Origin: Nageia nagi
Lineage: Eukaryota > Pinophyta
Assembly: GCA_050084985.1 (NCBI GenBank)
Contig: JBITNC010000001.1
Location: 202,988,001-203,052,000, forward strand
DNA length: 64,000 bases
Direction: 5' to 3'
The position numbers were made by a program, and so were the translations under genes. Position 1 is the stretch's first letter; each line of letters begins with the position of its first letter. The notes below the pieces were generated by a model that did not search any database, was not told the origin of the DNA, and saw only the letters and a list, made by a program, of their open reading frames with translations. This document shows, one piece after another, positions 1 through 10,957 of the stretch.

Positions 1-830
1 TCTTAATGTGATATAATCAAAAAGTTTATTTTAAGTGAGTCTTAACCTTAATAAACCCCGTTATTCTTTTTAATTATAATGTGATTCATTATACAACCTC
101 TTAATGATGTTCATTAACCCCTTCCAGCTATGGAAGTATTATGTGTAATAAATTCCCTCTTCTTACTAGTCACATATCTCTTCGACCTCTAATGGAGTGG
201 TAAGAGCAGACTTGGTAAGAAGCCATTAAGTGTAGATAAATTAGTTAAGTGAGGTTCAATTACTCCTCCAAGAGTCACATATCCCTTCGACCTCCAATGG
301 AGTGGTAAGGGTAGACATCTTTAAGAGCGTTAATGTGAAGTATATATCCAAATAAGATGTGAATAAATTTTACCTCTTTCACTTAACTTATTTCTGATCA
401 CTTAAGATCGCTTGAAGCGCAAAAGTGAGAGCATACTTTGTTAAGTGAAAGTACTTAATGTATTCAAATCCCTCCAATTCATTAACCTTTTAATATGATT
501 TATACTACCCAAAACCTCATTCATTTACCTTAGGTTCTTTCCAAATTAAGTGTAATTCATTTACTCCTTCCAATAGTGGAAGTGTTAAGTGTAGTAAATT
601 ACCCCTCTTACTAATCACATATCCCTTCAACCTCCAATGGAGTGGGAAGGGTAGACTTGGTAAGAGGTCATTATGTGTGATAAATTAACCAAATTAAAAT
701 TAGTGTGAAAAAAGAGACATTTAATTATTCCTTCTTATCAAGTCTATTCTGGTCACCTTAGATCACATAAAGCGCAAAGGGAGAGCATAAGTAGGCAAGA
801 TAAGAAGTATTAATGTGTACGTATCCTTAA
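1..830. repeat. Array of hairpin-forming repeats
   Basis: A degenerate tandem array with a period of about 445 bp: the segment from 121 recurs from 566. Each period holds two hairpin types. Type I has the loop core CACATATCYCTTC followed by CCTCYAATGGAGTGG (copies near 159-222, 272-312 and 604-667). Type II has a GATCAC...AAGCGCAAA core (376-451 and 731-807). Outer stems pair perfectly: 159-166 with 215-222, 604-611 with 660-667, 376-387 with 440-451 (12 bp), and 731-739 with 799-807. Inner stems include CCCTTC/GAAGGG (623-628/646-651) and CGCTT/AAGCG (409-419). A smaller hairpin CTTCCA/TGGAAG opens each period (121-136 and 566-581). The array appears to start before base 1. I recognise no coding sequence and no named family. 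Confidence 0.7.
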
Positions 831-2400
831 CCCAAAGAATAAAAACAAATAACATTATTCATAACATACATTAAATAAAAATGCATTTAAATTTTTACTA
901 CCCATTTTCTACATGCACTCTGAGCAAAGAGATCACACAAAATTTTACCGTCATTTTAAATGCCTACTTACATTTACTGTATTTACATCAGATTGGAAAA
1001 CATACTAGTTTTACAGAGATCATTGACAATTTTATAGCGATCGTTGGTGATTTTATAGAGATCATTGGTGATTTTGCTACGATCATTGACGATCCTAAAA
1101 ATATCAAAACACAAAAACAAAATAATAGATCAAATAGATTAAGTTAGTTTTTGATTCCACAAGATGCAAATAGATTTAAAAATATAATTAAAACAATATG
1201 TAATTGATCTTATTTTTTGCTTCAATTCTCTGAATGCATGCAAGGGGCCCTCCTTCTAGCGCCAGATTATGTATATTGAATAGTGCACCTAAAATGCAAT
1301 TTACCAGATAAATCATTCAACATAATAAATCAGAACACATTCAATATTACATATCAATAATAATGCAGATATTATCTCCAGAAAAGATTTTGATGAAATT
1401 TAATACAATAAGAGATTGTTATCGATCTGTATGAATCAGTATCGATTGATTATAGATTGACAATGATCGTTATGGATCGTCAATGATATACGTATGGATC
1501 GGTAGCAATCAATGGTCTCCCACTATTATTGTGCTTGTTGTAAACTTTCAGCTTTTGTCATTGATCTGAGAAATCACCGTCGACTGATCTACAAATTGTT
1601 GATGATTTATGGCATTATAGTGAACTTTTCACAAAATTTTGAAATGTTTGTATCTCTTCCTGGTTGTTCTCCTTCATGCTTACTTCTATTGTTCTTTTCC
1701 TGTATTGACCCTACACATAGAAAAACAAACAAAATATCAAAGCATACCTACTAATACATATGCATCAAAAGTAAATAACGTAAAATTAAAATATATTTGA
1801 TAGTAGATTTGCTATTGATCAAACCTCAAATCTTTGCTTACAAACTTTTGGTTTAATTTCCATAGAGCTTTGCTATATTAAATTCAAGTCCCCTTGTTCA
1901 CATATAGAGCTAGTATTTATAAGCTCAAAATTTTATTATTAATTTGTTTTGCCATCACAAGATTCTAGGTAACATTCCGTTTGAAATCTTGAGGTGTTAT
2001 TATCTCAAACCCACATCCATAATTCTAAACTATGCATACTAGGCTATTCTGGGCTTAGATTTGTCTATTTTTGAATTATTCAGGGATCATCAATGATCCT
2101 AGAGGATCATCAATGATCATGATAGATCATCAACAATTATTTAGTAAATTTTATACTAATATTGGAATGATCATCCAATGGTCGTTTCTTAATGAAAAGG
2201 GGTCGTATGACCACTTGTTTTGCATCTACTCGAAAATATCTATCCAATAATAGAGTTTTAAAGCTTGTTTGAGGCTTGTATAAGGAGTTATAATCATTTT
2301 AATATGATATATGTTAGAAAGATACTTATTTTATTTATTTATATGTTGTTAAACTAAATGTAGGGTTTATTTTGAGTGTCTACACAAGAGTGGTAATTTT
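831..2400. other. Gene-less, GATC-rich stretch
   Basis: No credible gene. Short open frames at 881-1147 and 1512-1754 have no family resemblance; the first is explained by the tandem repeat at 1018-1095. Palindromic GATC-containing words (GATCATCAATGATC-like) cluster at about 1420-1510 and 2080-2185, suggesting eroded minisatellite DNA. Confidence 0.5.
1018..1095 (+). repeat. 21-bp tandem repeat, nearly four copies
   Basis: Units start at 1018, 1039, 1060 and 1081, each close to GATCATTGGTGATTTTATAG. The last unit is partial. The unit length is a multiple of three, so the repeat creates an open frame with a G-D-F-I-x-I-I pattern; this is a by-product, not evidence of a gene. Confidence 0.85.
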
Positions 2401-3511
2401 ACAAAAACAAGATTATAATTATTAATAATTGTTCAACCTAGAAATTTAAATTCTATGTTGTCTTACCTCCATAATAAGCATAATAAGATATAAAGGTTAT
2501 ATATCTCTCCCTTATGAAATTATGTATGCATGATGCATCTTGTTAAACAATTTTTAGGCCTTGAGTATTCTTCCACATTTTACATATATTTCTATAAATG
2601 CATTCACAACCATAACATTCAATGGAAATACATATTTAGATACTCTTTGATAAATGTCCATACCTTCTTCTAAAGCTCCCATGGTGGCATATGTTAGAAG
2701 AATAATACATCTTGGAAATAATGCAATAAGAGTAACTCATGCTATTAAAGTATTTTCAACCCTCATCCACTAGACCAACATAGTTGCATCCAAGTAGAAC
2801 ACATACACATATTTATATATGCAAGTAGAACATATATAAAGGTTTATCATGCTAGTTTTCATTTTTCCAAAGAGGCTTTTTTATTTTTCATAAGAAGGGA
2901 TTCTTAGTAAAGTAAAAACTATAATGTGCAAGACCTTCTTGAAAGATATTGACACTGTAATTACATCATACATCTAATTAAATAATTCTTGGGCATTGTG
3001 TTTTTTCCAACTTATCACTTATGGATAGGTTTTTGATACTTGAAAATTTTTTGAGTTTAAAAATTGCTTTCCTTCTCTAAGATAGTCTTTGTATCATATG
3101 GTACTATATTTATATCATTTCATATCACATCATGCATCCTATCTATCTAGGAATTTAAAATCAAAATATTCAAATTACAAAGCACCATGGAGACACATCC
3201 ACATATCCAATTTAGGTTTTATGGGTATTTTGGAACCTAATCTCAATCATAGTGAACTCAATTATGATGCTAGCCATGGGATCCTAAAGAATATCCCAAT
3301 GGCACACATACACATGTTTATATATGTAAGTAGAATAGATACAAATGTTTCTCATGCTATTAATATTTTATTCTTTGTAGGATATATTCTAGGTTTTGCT
3401 AAAATATATTTTCCATTTCTCATTCAAAGAATGAGAAATAGAAAAGGGTTTTTGCAATTTATAGAATATATGGGATCCCAAAGGATGATCCAATGGAACT
3501 TATCATTCATC

Positions 3512-3559
<48 letters not shown>

Positions 3560-6500
3560 GAAAATGATGAAAGATGAGGACATTTTTAAGATCAAGTACA
3601 TCAAATGATATAAAATGATCCAAATGTACCATATGTTCATGATCAAGTGCACAAAATGATCTAAATGCAGCAACATATGATATGAAATGATATGATTACA
3701 CCATGTTGGTATGAAATAAAATGTTCTATACCATATGATATAAAAATTTTCAAATATGCTCTACTATTTCAATTATTTCTCAAATGAGTCAAATATGATC
3801 TACATTACTATTACTACAACATTCAATTTATAAGCACCAAGTAGACACACACACACATATAAGAAGCACTTTTTGAAAAATTAAATTGCAACATAAAACC
3901 TGATAGACATGTATGCAAAATATGGAATATACATGATGCAAACATAGTTTCATGGACTATAATATGGAATATTTATGATACAAATACAATTTTATATCAT
4001 ATGTCATAATTTATTTGTATAAATATTCTAATATTGGCCAGGATATGCACCCACAACATGTTCCATTATTTTCATCTCATCATTTTATATATACAACACA
4101 ACATCCACTTAGGAACCAAATGTTTTTTTAGTGTTTGGTTGAGTATTACAAATATGTTTTTACTAACTTATCACTTTTAGACCATTTAGATCATCTATAT
4201 TTGGATAAGTATTATAGTTCAAGCAATGAAGAATCCCACAAAATGTTTCATTATTTTTTAGCACTTAAAATATTTTTATCATTTCAAGTTTTATGAGTTG
4301 AGGGGTTGGAGGAGAGAGGTGCATTTAGATTATTTCATACCATACATATAGTGCACTTAACATAGTTTCATATCTTATGGTGTAATTAGATCATTTCATT
4401 TCATACATATGGTGCTCTTGATATAGTTTTATATCTTGTATATGCATATCTTATGATAATTATTGGAAGAGAGAGGAATTTCATGTATTGGTGAGACTAG
4501 AGATATGAGGTAAGACCAGATGTGAGGATACTTGGTGAGACTAGAGGATACATGGAATAAAATATTTTTCTTTATTTGTGTATTTATCTATAGGGTAAAA
4601 TCATTTCATGTCATTATGATATAGTTGCAATTGCCTTGTCATATTACAATCTTTACAATTTTAAGCATTCAAGTTGGTTGTGTTGTAATATTATGAACAA
4701 TGTTGAAGCATAATGGTGATATATATTTTGAGAGCTTATAAATGTAGCTAAACCTAAATTTTATAATTCATGATATTTTGTATAGGTTATATAGGAGGAA
4801 ATATATCAAACCTTTATATCTTATTATGCTTATTGTGGAGGTAAGAAACATAGCATATTATATATGATAATGTAGATATAATTGTTAATAGATAGCATCG
4901 ATTAATAATTCTATCTATATTAGTATCATACTTATCATAGTGGTTTTTCAAAATTCAATGATTACAATCATGAAATTGTTGTTTATAAATTATAAGTGCA
5001 AAGAGAGCACCAAGTACATCATTTATCATAACTCAAAATGCTTGGTAACTTTCCAAGTGCCTGATGAATCATTATACATGCATTGTTGACCTTCTTGGCC
5101 ATGTAGAAAATCTTGAAGAAGTTTTGAACATTATATATAGTTCACTTGGTTCATTTGATATCATATTTTGTACTTAAATAAGAAACATATCATTTAAATT
5201 TCTATGTTGAATAGTTGCTAAGTGTTACAAGCATGTTTTTATCAACTTACCACTTTTGGATAAGTTTTGACACTTTTTTAAAGTATAGTGTTTCATTATG
5301 GTTGTAATATAATAATAATAGTAATCATATTGAAGAGTTTAAGGTCATATTTATTTTATCTATAAATTTCATATCCCTAATTATTGCATTCCATGACATT
5401 ATATGGGAAATTAGGTAGTATATTAATTTCCTTCTCCAAGCTAGTTTTAAACCTAACAATTGCATATGCTTAAAAGTCTCTATAGCATTTCATTTTTTGC
5501 ATATTTATTAATCATGGGATTAATCATTATACATGCATTTTTAACCTTCTTGGTCATATAAAATATCTTAAGGGAGCTTTGAACTTCACCCTCTACAATG
5601 ATTGCATGATACAAAAAAAATGGGTGTTCTAAAAATTAAAGTTCCATAGACACATGAAATTATTCTCTAACCTTGTGTATTGTTTCATATTTTTCATACA
5701 TACCTATAAAGGAATTGACAAGCATAATATGCAATAGTTTCATGGTCTATAATGATTTCAAGATTCATGAACTTTCTAAAAGAATGTAAAAAAATTTGAA
5801 GCACCAATTACCCCTAAGTGCCAAAATTCCCATAAACCATGAATTAGGTATGTGGAGTATCAAAAATTTTTTATAAATAAATTATGATATGTGATATGTA
5901 ATGATTAAAATACACCATATAATATGATATGAGATGATTTAAATACATCAAATTCCCTTCTCCTCTTCAATCTCTCAACTTAAAAAACTTGAAATGACAA
6001 ACATGGGTATTCTGAAAATTAAAGGCACATAGACACATGAAATAATTCTTGGTACTTTTGTATTATTTTACATTTTACATACATGTGATATGAAATGATT
6101 TATTAAATACACCATATGATAAAAAAAACTAGCTTGAAGGAGGAAACCAACTTTTTAGCATGTTATACGAAATGGTTTAAATACACCATATGATCCAAAA
6201 TTTAGAAATGATGAAGACATTCCAAGTACCTCCATTAGTTGGAAAAAAACATGGTGATAATATATAGCCAAACATAAAAAAACATGTGGTTCTTAAGTGG
6301 TTCATCAAGTCATAGTTTAAGGGTAGTCTTGTTATAGTCATGAATTGCATTTTCTCCAACCATTATAGTCCATAAGATTGTGTTTGCATCATGTATCATC
6401 TATATTTTTAATTCATATCTATCATGTTTTATGTTCCATTTCATTTATTTTAAAAATTTCTACTTAGATGTATGGATATGTCTACTTGGTGTTTGTAAAT

Positions 6501-7224
6501 CAAAATATTGTGGTAGTAGTACTGTAGAGCATATTTGAATCATTTTAGCAATAATAATTGACAATAATTATAGCATTCTTGATCATGTGAGCATAATTGT
6601 AGAGCATACTTGAATCTTTTTGAGCTTATTTAAAAAATGGTGTTTTTATCATGCATCTTATCAAATAATTCCCAAACCTTGCATCATATGTTTGTATCTT
6701 ATAATCATTGTAGATAATGAAATCGTATTCACATTATGCATCTTATCAAACTATTCTTAGCTCTTACATAATGTATATACTTAAAATTCAATAATTTCCT
6801 ATCATATGGTGAACTTGGATAATTTCATATCATGTATTTGAAGCATCTAGGTTGATTGTGTGGTAACATAATGGTAATATATGTATTGAGAGCTTCTAAT
6901 TCATGATGTTTTGAATAGGCTATCATAAGGAAAGATATCTTATTATGAAGGTAAGATAACATAAATTTTAAATTTTTGGGTTGAAAATTTTCATAGTATT
7001 ACATATATATAATAATATGTATATGTATAATATATATATTAATGGTGACTAGTTAGTTCCATTAGGCCAAAGCATCATAATTAGGCTCACAATGATTGAG
7101 CTTGGATGCTTAGGGTAAACAAGTATGATGCATCTTGAAATCATTATTCCATTTGGAAGAATGCTTGCAAGATACATCCTATTTTTTTAAAAATATGATA
7201 ACTCTATGATGGTTTTTAACTTCT
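2401..7224. repeat. Gene-less region of dispersed repeat modules
   Basis: No family-recognisable coding sequence. Short modules recur in both orientations. A module of about 35-50 bp around 2457-2510 (CTTACCTCCATAATAAGC...) appears reverse-complemented at about 4815-4852 and again, degraded, at 6920-6955. Phrases resembling TAATTCTTGGGCATTGTGT recur near 2985, 5655, 6040 and 6660. Words such as ATCATATGGTG and its complement are scattered throughout. It could be the interior of the DNA transposon whose CACTA-like end lies at 7484, but no partner terminus was found. The 155-codon frame at 3089-3556 ends by translating an (AT)n tract and is not a gene. Confidence 0.45.
3514..3555. repeat. (AT)n microsatellite
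   Basis: Uninterrupted alternating AT tract of about 42 bp. Confidence 0.95.
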
Positions 7225-7484
7225 TCCTATACCTATAAAGTAGTGGCTTAAACTACCACCTTGAAAAAATGAGGCAATTTTATGGGTGGTTATAATGGTG
7301 TTTTATACCTACCACTGTATGATATTAGAAGGTAATTTAAAGTGATATATACCAATAATTTTTAACCTCCCCCATAAAGGGGGGAATTTTGGTGGTGGTC
7401 TCATAGGTGGAAAGAAGAAAACTACCAGTAAACATGATAGGTGGTAGTTTAAAACCACCTCCAATAGCCCTTTTTGCTCTAGTG
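7225..7484 (-). mobile_element. CACTA-type (EnSpm) transposon terminus
   Basis: Read on the minus strand, the segment begins at 7484 with CACTAGAGCAAAAAGGGC, followed by a subterminal region rich in the inverted words GGTGGT / ACCACC and GGTGGTTTTAAACTACCACC. This layout (CACTA, then an A-rich stretch, then GC-richer inverted subterminal repeats) is typical of plant CACTA elements. The GGTGG/CCACC-rich part extends to about 7230, where it is more G/C-rich than the surroundings. No transposase and no opposite terminus were found, so this may be a fragment or a short non-autonomous copy. Confidence 0.45.
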
Positions 7485-8039
7485 ATAAGGTTTAATCAAA
7501 TAAAATAATTGGCTAGGCATACTAATAAATGACCTAACAAAACCAAGTTAATGTTTAAAAACTTGTCAATCATTATATGACTAAGAATTTTTATGTCAAA
7601 AAAAATAGACAAACTTTTGTTGTCATAAGATTGCAAAGTGAAAAAGAGAATCTTAACCAAAAATATTCCATGAGTAAGGACCACTCTTTGCCACACTCCT
7701 TTGATAGGAGTAACCACCTTGAGAGGTTCCTCATGACTTATTACTCTTTAGTAAATGTTGTGCTTTCAAGGTATTATTCCTTTTATCTTATCATGCATAT
7801 GGGATAATTATAATGAGATACTATTGTATGTTCTATGCTAGATTCTTGAATAAGTTTAATTTGTATCTTCTTATGCATGCTTGATATAATTATTGCCACT
7901 ATTTAAATATGTTTAAATGTTAATATTTTAGTTGATTCATAACAAGATGTGATTCTTTTAATGCAAGGATTTAGATTGTACTACACCCTATTGCTTGTAT
8001 CATTCAAGCATGAAAATCTAGAAGATTAATAATTAGTTT
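7485..8039. other. No recognisable feature
   Basis: AT-rich sequence. The overlapping open frames on opposite strands at 7496-7807 look like chance frames. It may be a further, more diverged part of the LTR fragment that follows. Confidence 0.4.
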
Positions 8040-8780
8040 GGGACCAATTATCTCTAGGAATGATAGTGTGGGGGTGATTTTTACTTTATAAATTTTGAAA
8101 TAAAATGACTAGATAAAATAGACCACTTAAGGATATTATTTTAATATCCATGGCTCTCTAGTATATGGGCATGGGCATGTCAGATAACATGATGGACGTA
8201 GCTAATAAATATGGGAAAGCTAGTTTCTGATACACTTGATAGGTTGTTATATGGGGTAACAATCAACAAACTATAGTTATTTAATGAGGGTAACTAGTAG
8301 TTATACCTCCTAATGTTAAGAATATATGAGTATGATGAATATTATATAGGTGATGACACTTTACCCATTTCATTTGGAATGTTTAAGATAATATATCTAG
8401 TCCCATAACATGGAGGATTACAATCAAGTGAATATGACTAACCTTATGAATGAGAATCCTCTTGGGTGATATGGATCCTAAGTGAAAAACCAAAGCATCA
8501 TGACTATATTATGCATTGCATAGTTCATGAACAAAAATGATGGGATCACCTATGTGGCATCTTCTAATGGGGTGAGCATTGTGAAGTGAATACCAAAATT
8601 TCTTAATAAGGGTTGGTTAACTTAGACTTTAACAATCTTGCCATGTGGGTATTAACTATCTAGCATCATTAAAATGCTTATGTAGATCACCTTTTCCATT
8701 CCTAAACTATTCAATTGTTCAATTTTGTTTTAAAATTAGGTCTAAAATTTCAAGGTTTTGGTGAAGTAAAGAAAAGGTGA
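8040..8780 (+). mobile_element. LTR fragment related to the gypsy element at 22360
   Basis: This stretch aligns, on the opposite strand, to the inner half of the LTRs at 22360-25490 and 30299-33372. Shared words in order are AATATCCATGGCTC, ATGGGCATGG, ACATGRTGG with ACTAG or GTAG, GAGGGTAACTAGTAGT, a CCAAGTAGAAAAC-like stretch, TTGCCATGTG, and finally ATTAGGTCTAAAATTT near the LTR end. No internal region or second LTR lies nearby, so it is a solo LTR or a truncated copy in the forward orientation. Its divergence from both LTRs suggests an older insertion or a sister subfamily. Confidence 0.6.
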
Positions 8781-9197
8781 AGCATTACATGCTTGAAGGA
8801 GAGAGTAGATTTTATATGGGAGTGAGAAATAGGAAAGAATGTAATTCTTTAAAGATAGGCTATTGTAGTGAGTATTCCTTATATAACCAAAGAGAAAGGT
8901 ACAAAGGTTTTGTTTTTGGTTATATCTATTGATGGATTTAAACTAATTAGAACAAAGGATTGCATATTATTTATGGATGTAGCCCACATTGGATGAAACA
9001 TGTTACATTCTTGTATCTTCTCTCTTTGATATTGTTTATTTATTTCTTGTTGTTTTTTAGAGTAAAGTAATTTCTCAACTTTATTTTTGATATCTTTAAT
9101 CCTAATAGTTTATCTATTTCAAGATTGACTAAACTATGGTTTTCTTATTTAGCAAGGGATATTGGTCTTCAAATTGGGATTATATAAAAGTTTCCAT
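8781..9197. other. No recognisable feature
   Basis: AT-rich, no coding signature and no repeat that I could place. Confidence 0.4.
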
Positions 9198-10957
9198 ATT
9201 ATCTTCATACTAGTTTTTTTTTATAATAAGGGTAAATTATATTATCAAAAGTGGTGAGGGATTTTATTTGGACCAAAAAAAGCTGATCACAAAATGGTTT
9301 CTAAAATAGAAAACTAATACTTAGTGGTAGATAATATAATTTGCAAAAAAAACTATTAACAAAATAAGTTCAAATGCTACCCAACTATAACCTATTGGTA
9401 GCCCTAATGCAACCTACTTTACAAATTGTATTAATAAAACATCATCAAAATGTAGTAAAATGTATTTGAATCATTGTTGAGATGCAGCTTAATTGCCTCT
9501 TTATTATTTGAATATTCTAATCAAGAAATCCTTTATTCATCCCAAAGTTGGGTTGAGATTTGTTGATTAGATGTAGAGTTGATTATTTTCCATTCACTAT
9601 ATCATGTTCAATGAGTTTCTCTCTATTCTCTCATTGGGATGGTCTCCTCATATGTATTTGTTCAACATTTTCTATTTTTCTAAAGTTTAGTATATTTCTT
9701 TATGGGATTCCATCTTGAACTTCTTCTTATTATGTTGTTGTTTCTTGACTATCTACATTCCTCACCTTTTTGTTACCCTCTTTATTCTTTCCCCATATTC
9801 CCCTTCCACAACTTCCATATTTGTTGTCTCAACTTCTAAAAAATCTAAATTGTAATTTATTACTTCTCTATCTTTTCCTTCTAAAATTACTAGTATTGCA
9901 TAGGGGTTTTTTGTGGTTGATTTCTTCCTTTATACTTCTTTTGAAGTTGATTATTTTTTTGACATGGTTCATTTTTTCTATGTTTTGGCTGTATTCTTAT
10001 GATTTTTTTCCTATTTTTTTTTTATTTTTAGACCGATTTCCACACATGCTCTTTCTATTTATCTTGATACTTCTTTTTCTTTCATTTCTTCATCCCTCCT
10101 CTTCTTTTCAAGGAAATCCTTTGGATAATGTTGTAACTCTTATAAATTCCACATTGTACTAGTAGATTTTCATATATAATTAGTTGCATACATTCTCTTC
10201 CATTTTTTATTTTTAATTTTATCTCCTTTAGCATAGGTTTGGAAATATATAAATTAACCATAAATCTTGCATCTATAAACATAAGTTTTAATCTTGTTGA
10301 TCTATTAATTATGAGAAGGGATTCAATTTCTTTTGCAATTCTGGCTATTACACATGGGTGCCAACAAGATGGGTGAAGTTTGGGTAGTGAGATTCATGTT
10401 AAAATGAGGTTGAAATTTTCACTTTTAGGGGAGAAATTTTTCTCTTATCACTTAATGACTAATCTTTTTTCTTGAATAACCTTGGACCCATCTCTTTCAC
10501 TTTAATTACAAGTCTTCATCAAATTGAAACTTGAATAACAAAAATTTTCTTAGGAGAGTAACTAGCGATACCCATCCTTTTTTACTCTATCTTGCTTTTA
10601 TCCAACTTTGAATTATATCTAGAGGGGGTCATATCCTAAAAAAGTTACTAACAAGGGTGTATTTTATCCCATCTTCTTTCTTCTTTGTTACACTTTTTGT
10701 AATTAATATACTAACCTCATCATTAGATAATTCAAGATTTAGTACCATCTTGATATCCTCCTCTACAAATGGTTTTTCCTACATTAACATGCTTTTCCAT
10801 TTCTTGGGGCACTTTGGATCAGGTTGTAATCTTGATTTATTCATTACATTTCAAAGGTCATTCAACTACATTTTGGTAAGATTATAGCTTCACTAAGTTA
10901 TAATTTGCTTAATAACAACTTGTGCTTCTAAAATAATTCAGCTATGCTTATGTTATA
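9198..10957 (-). mobile_element. LINE ORF1 segment, tandem copy A
   Basis: First of two head-to-tail copies of a segment of about 1.76 kb. Both copies start with ATTATCTTCATACTAGTT (9198 and 10956) and continue with ATAATAAGGGTAAATTAT (9223 and 11007, offset 1784). Similarity holds to the copy ends (TGTGCTTCTAAAATAATT at about 10920; the same word without its first T near 12731). The recognisable content is LINE ORF1 on the minus strand. No endonuclease or reverse transcriptase ORF2, poly(A) tail or target duplication was recognised. Confidence 0.6.
10030..10700 (-). pseudogene. L1-type LINE ORF1 (DUF4283 + zinc knuckle), decayed
   Basis: ORF1 of plant L1-like LINEs encodes an RNA-binding protein that coats the element RNA. 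Here the reading direction runs from about 10700 down to 10030. The DUF4283-like part is at about 10350-10600 and is broken by stops and frame changes. Better preserved is 10082-10282, with a SKPMLKEIKLKI stretch, then YENLLVQCGIYKSY in the zinc-knuckle position. The second knuckle cysteine is Tyr and later knuckle residues are lost. A Lys/Arg-rich tail follows. The sequence parallels copy B at 11810-12480 throughout. Assignment rests on the order DUF4283, SKP linker, CCHC knuckle. Not functional. Confidence 0.6.

Noticed and set aside
2767-2785. CACTAGACCAACATAG as the partner terminus of the CACTA-like end at 7484
   Set aside because: Similarity stops after seven bases, there are no subterminal repeats next to it, and the flanking triplets do not match.
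3089-3556. 155-codon plus-strand open frame, longest in the window
   Set aside because: Its last part translates an (AT)n microsatellite and the rest lacks any family motif or compositional sign of coding; it lies among dispersed repeats.
9770-10162. 130-codon plus-strand frame rich in Leu/Phe (membrane-like)
   Set aside because: It is antisense to the purine-rich C-terminal part of the LINE ORF1 copy; the hydrophobic run comes from a T-rich strand.
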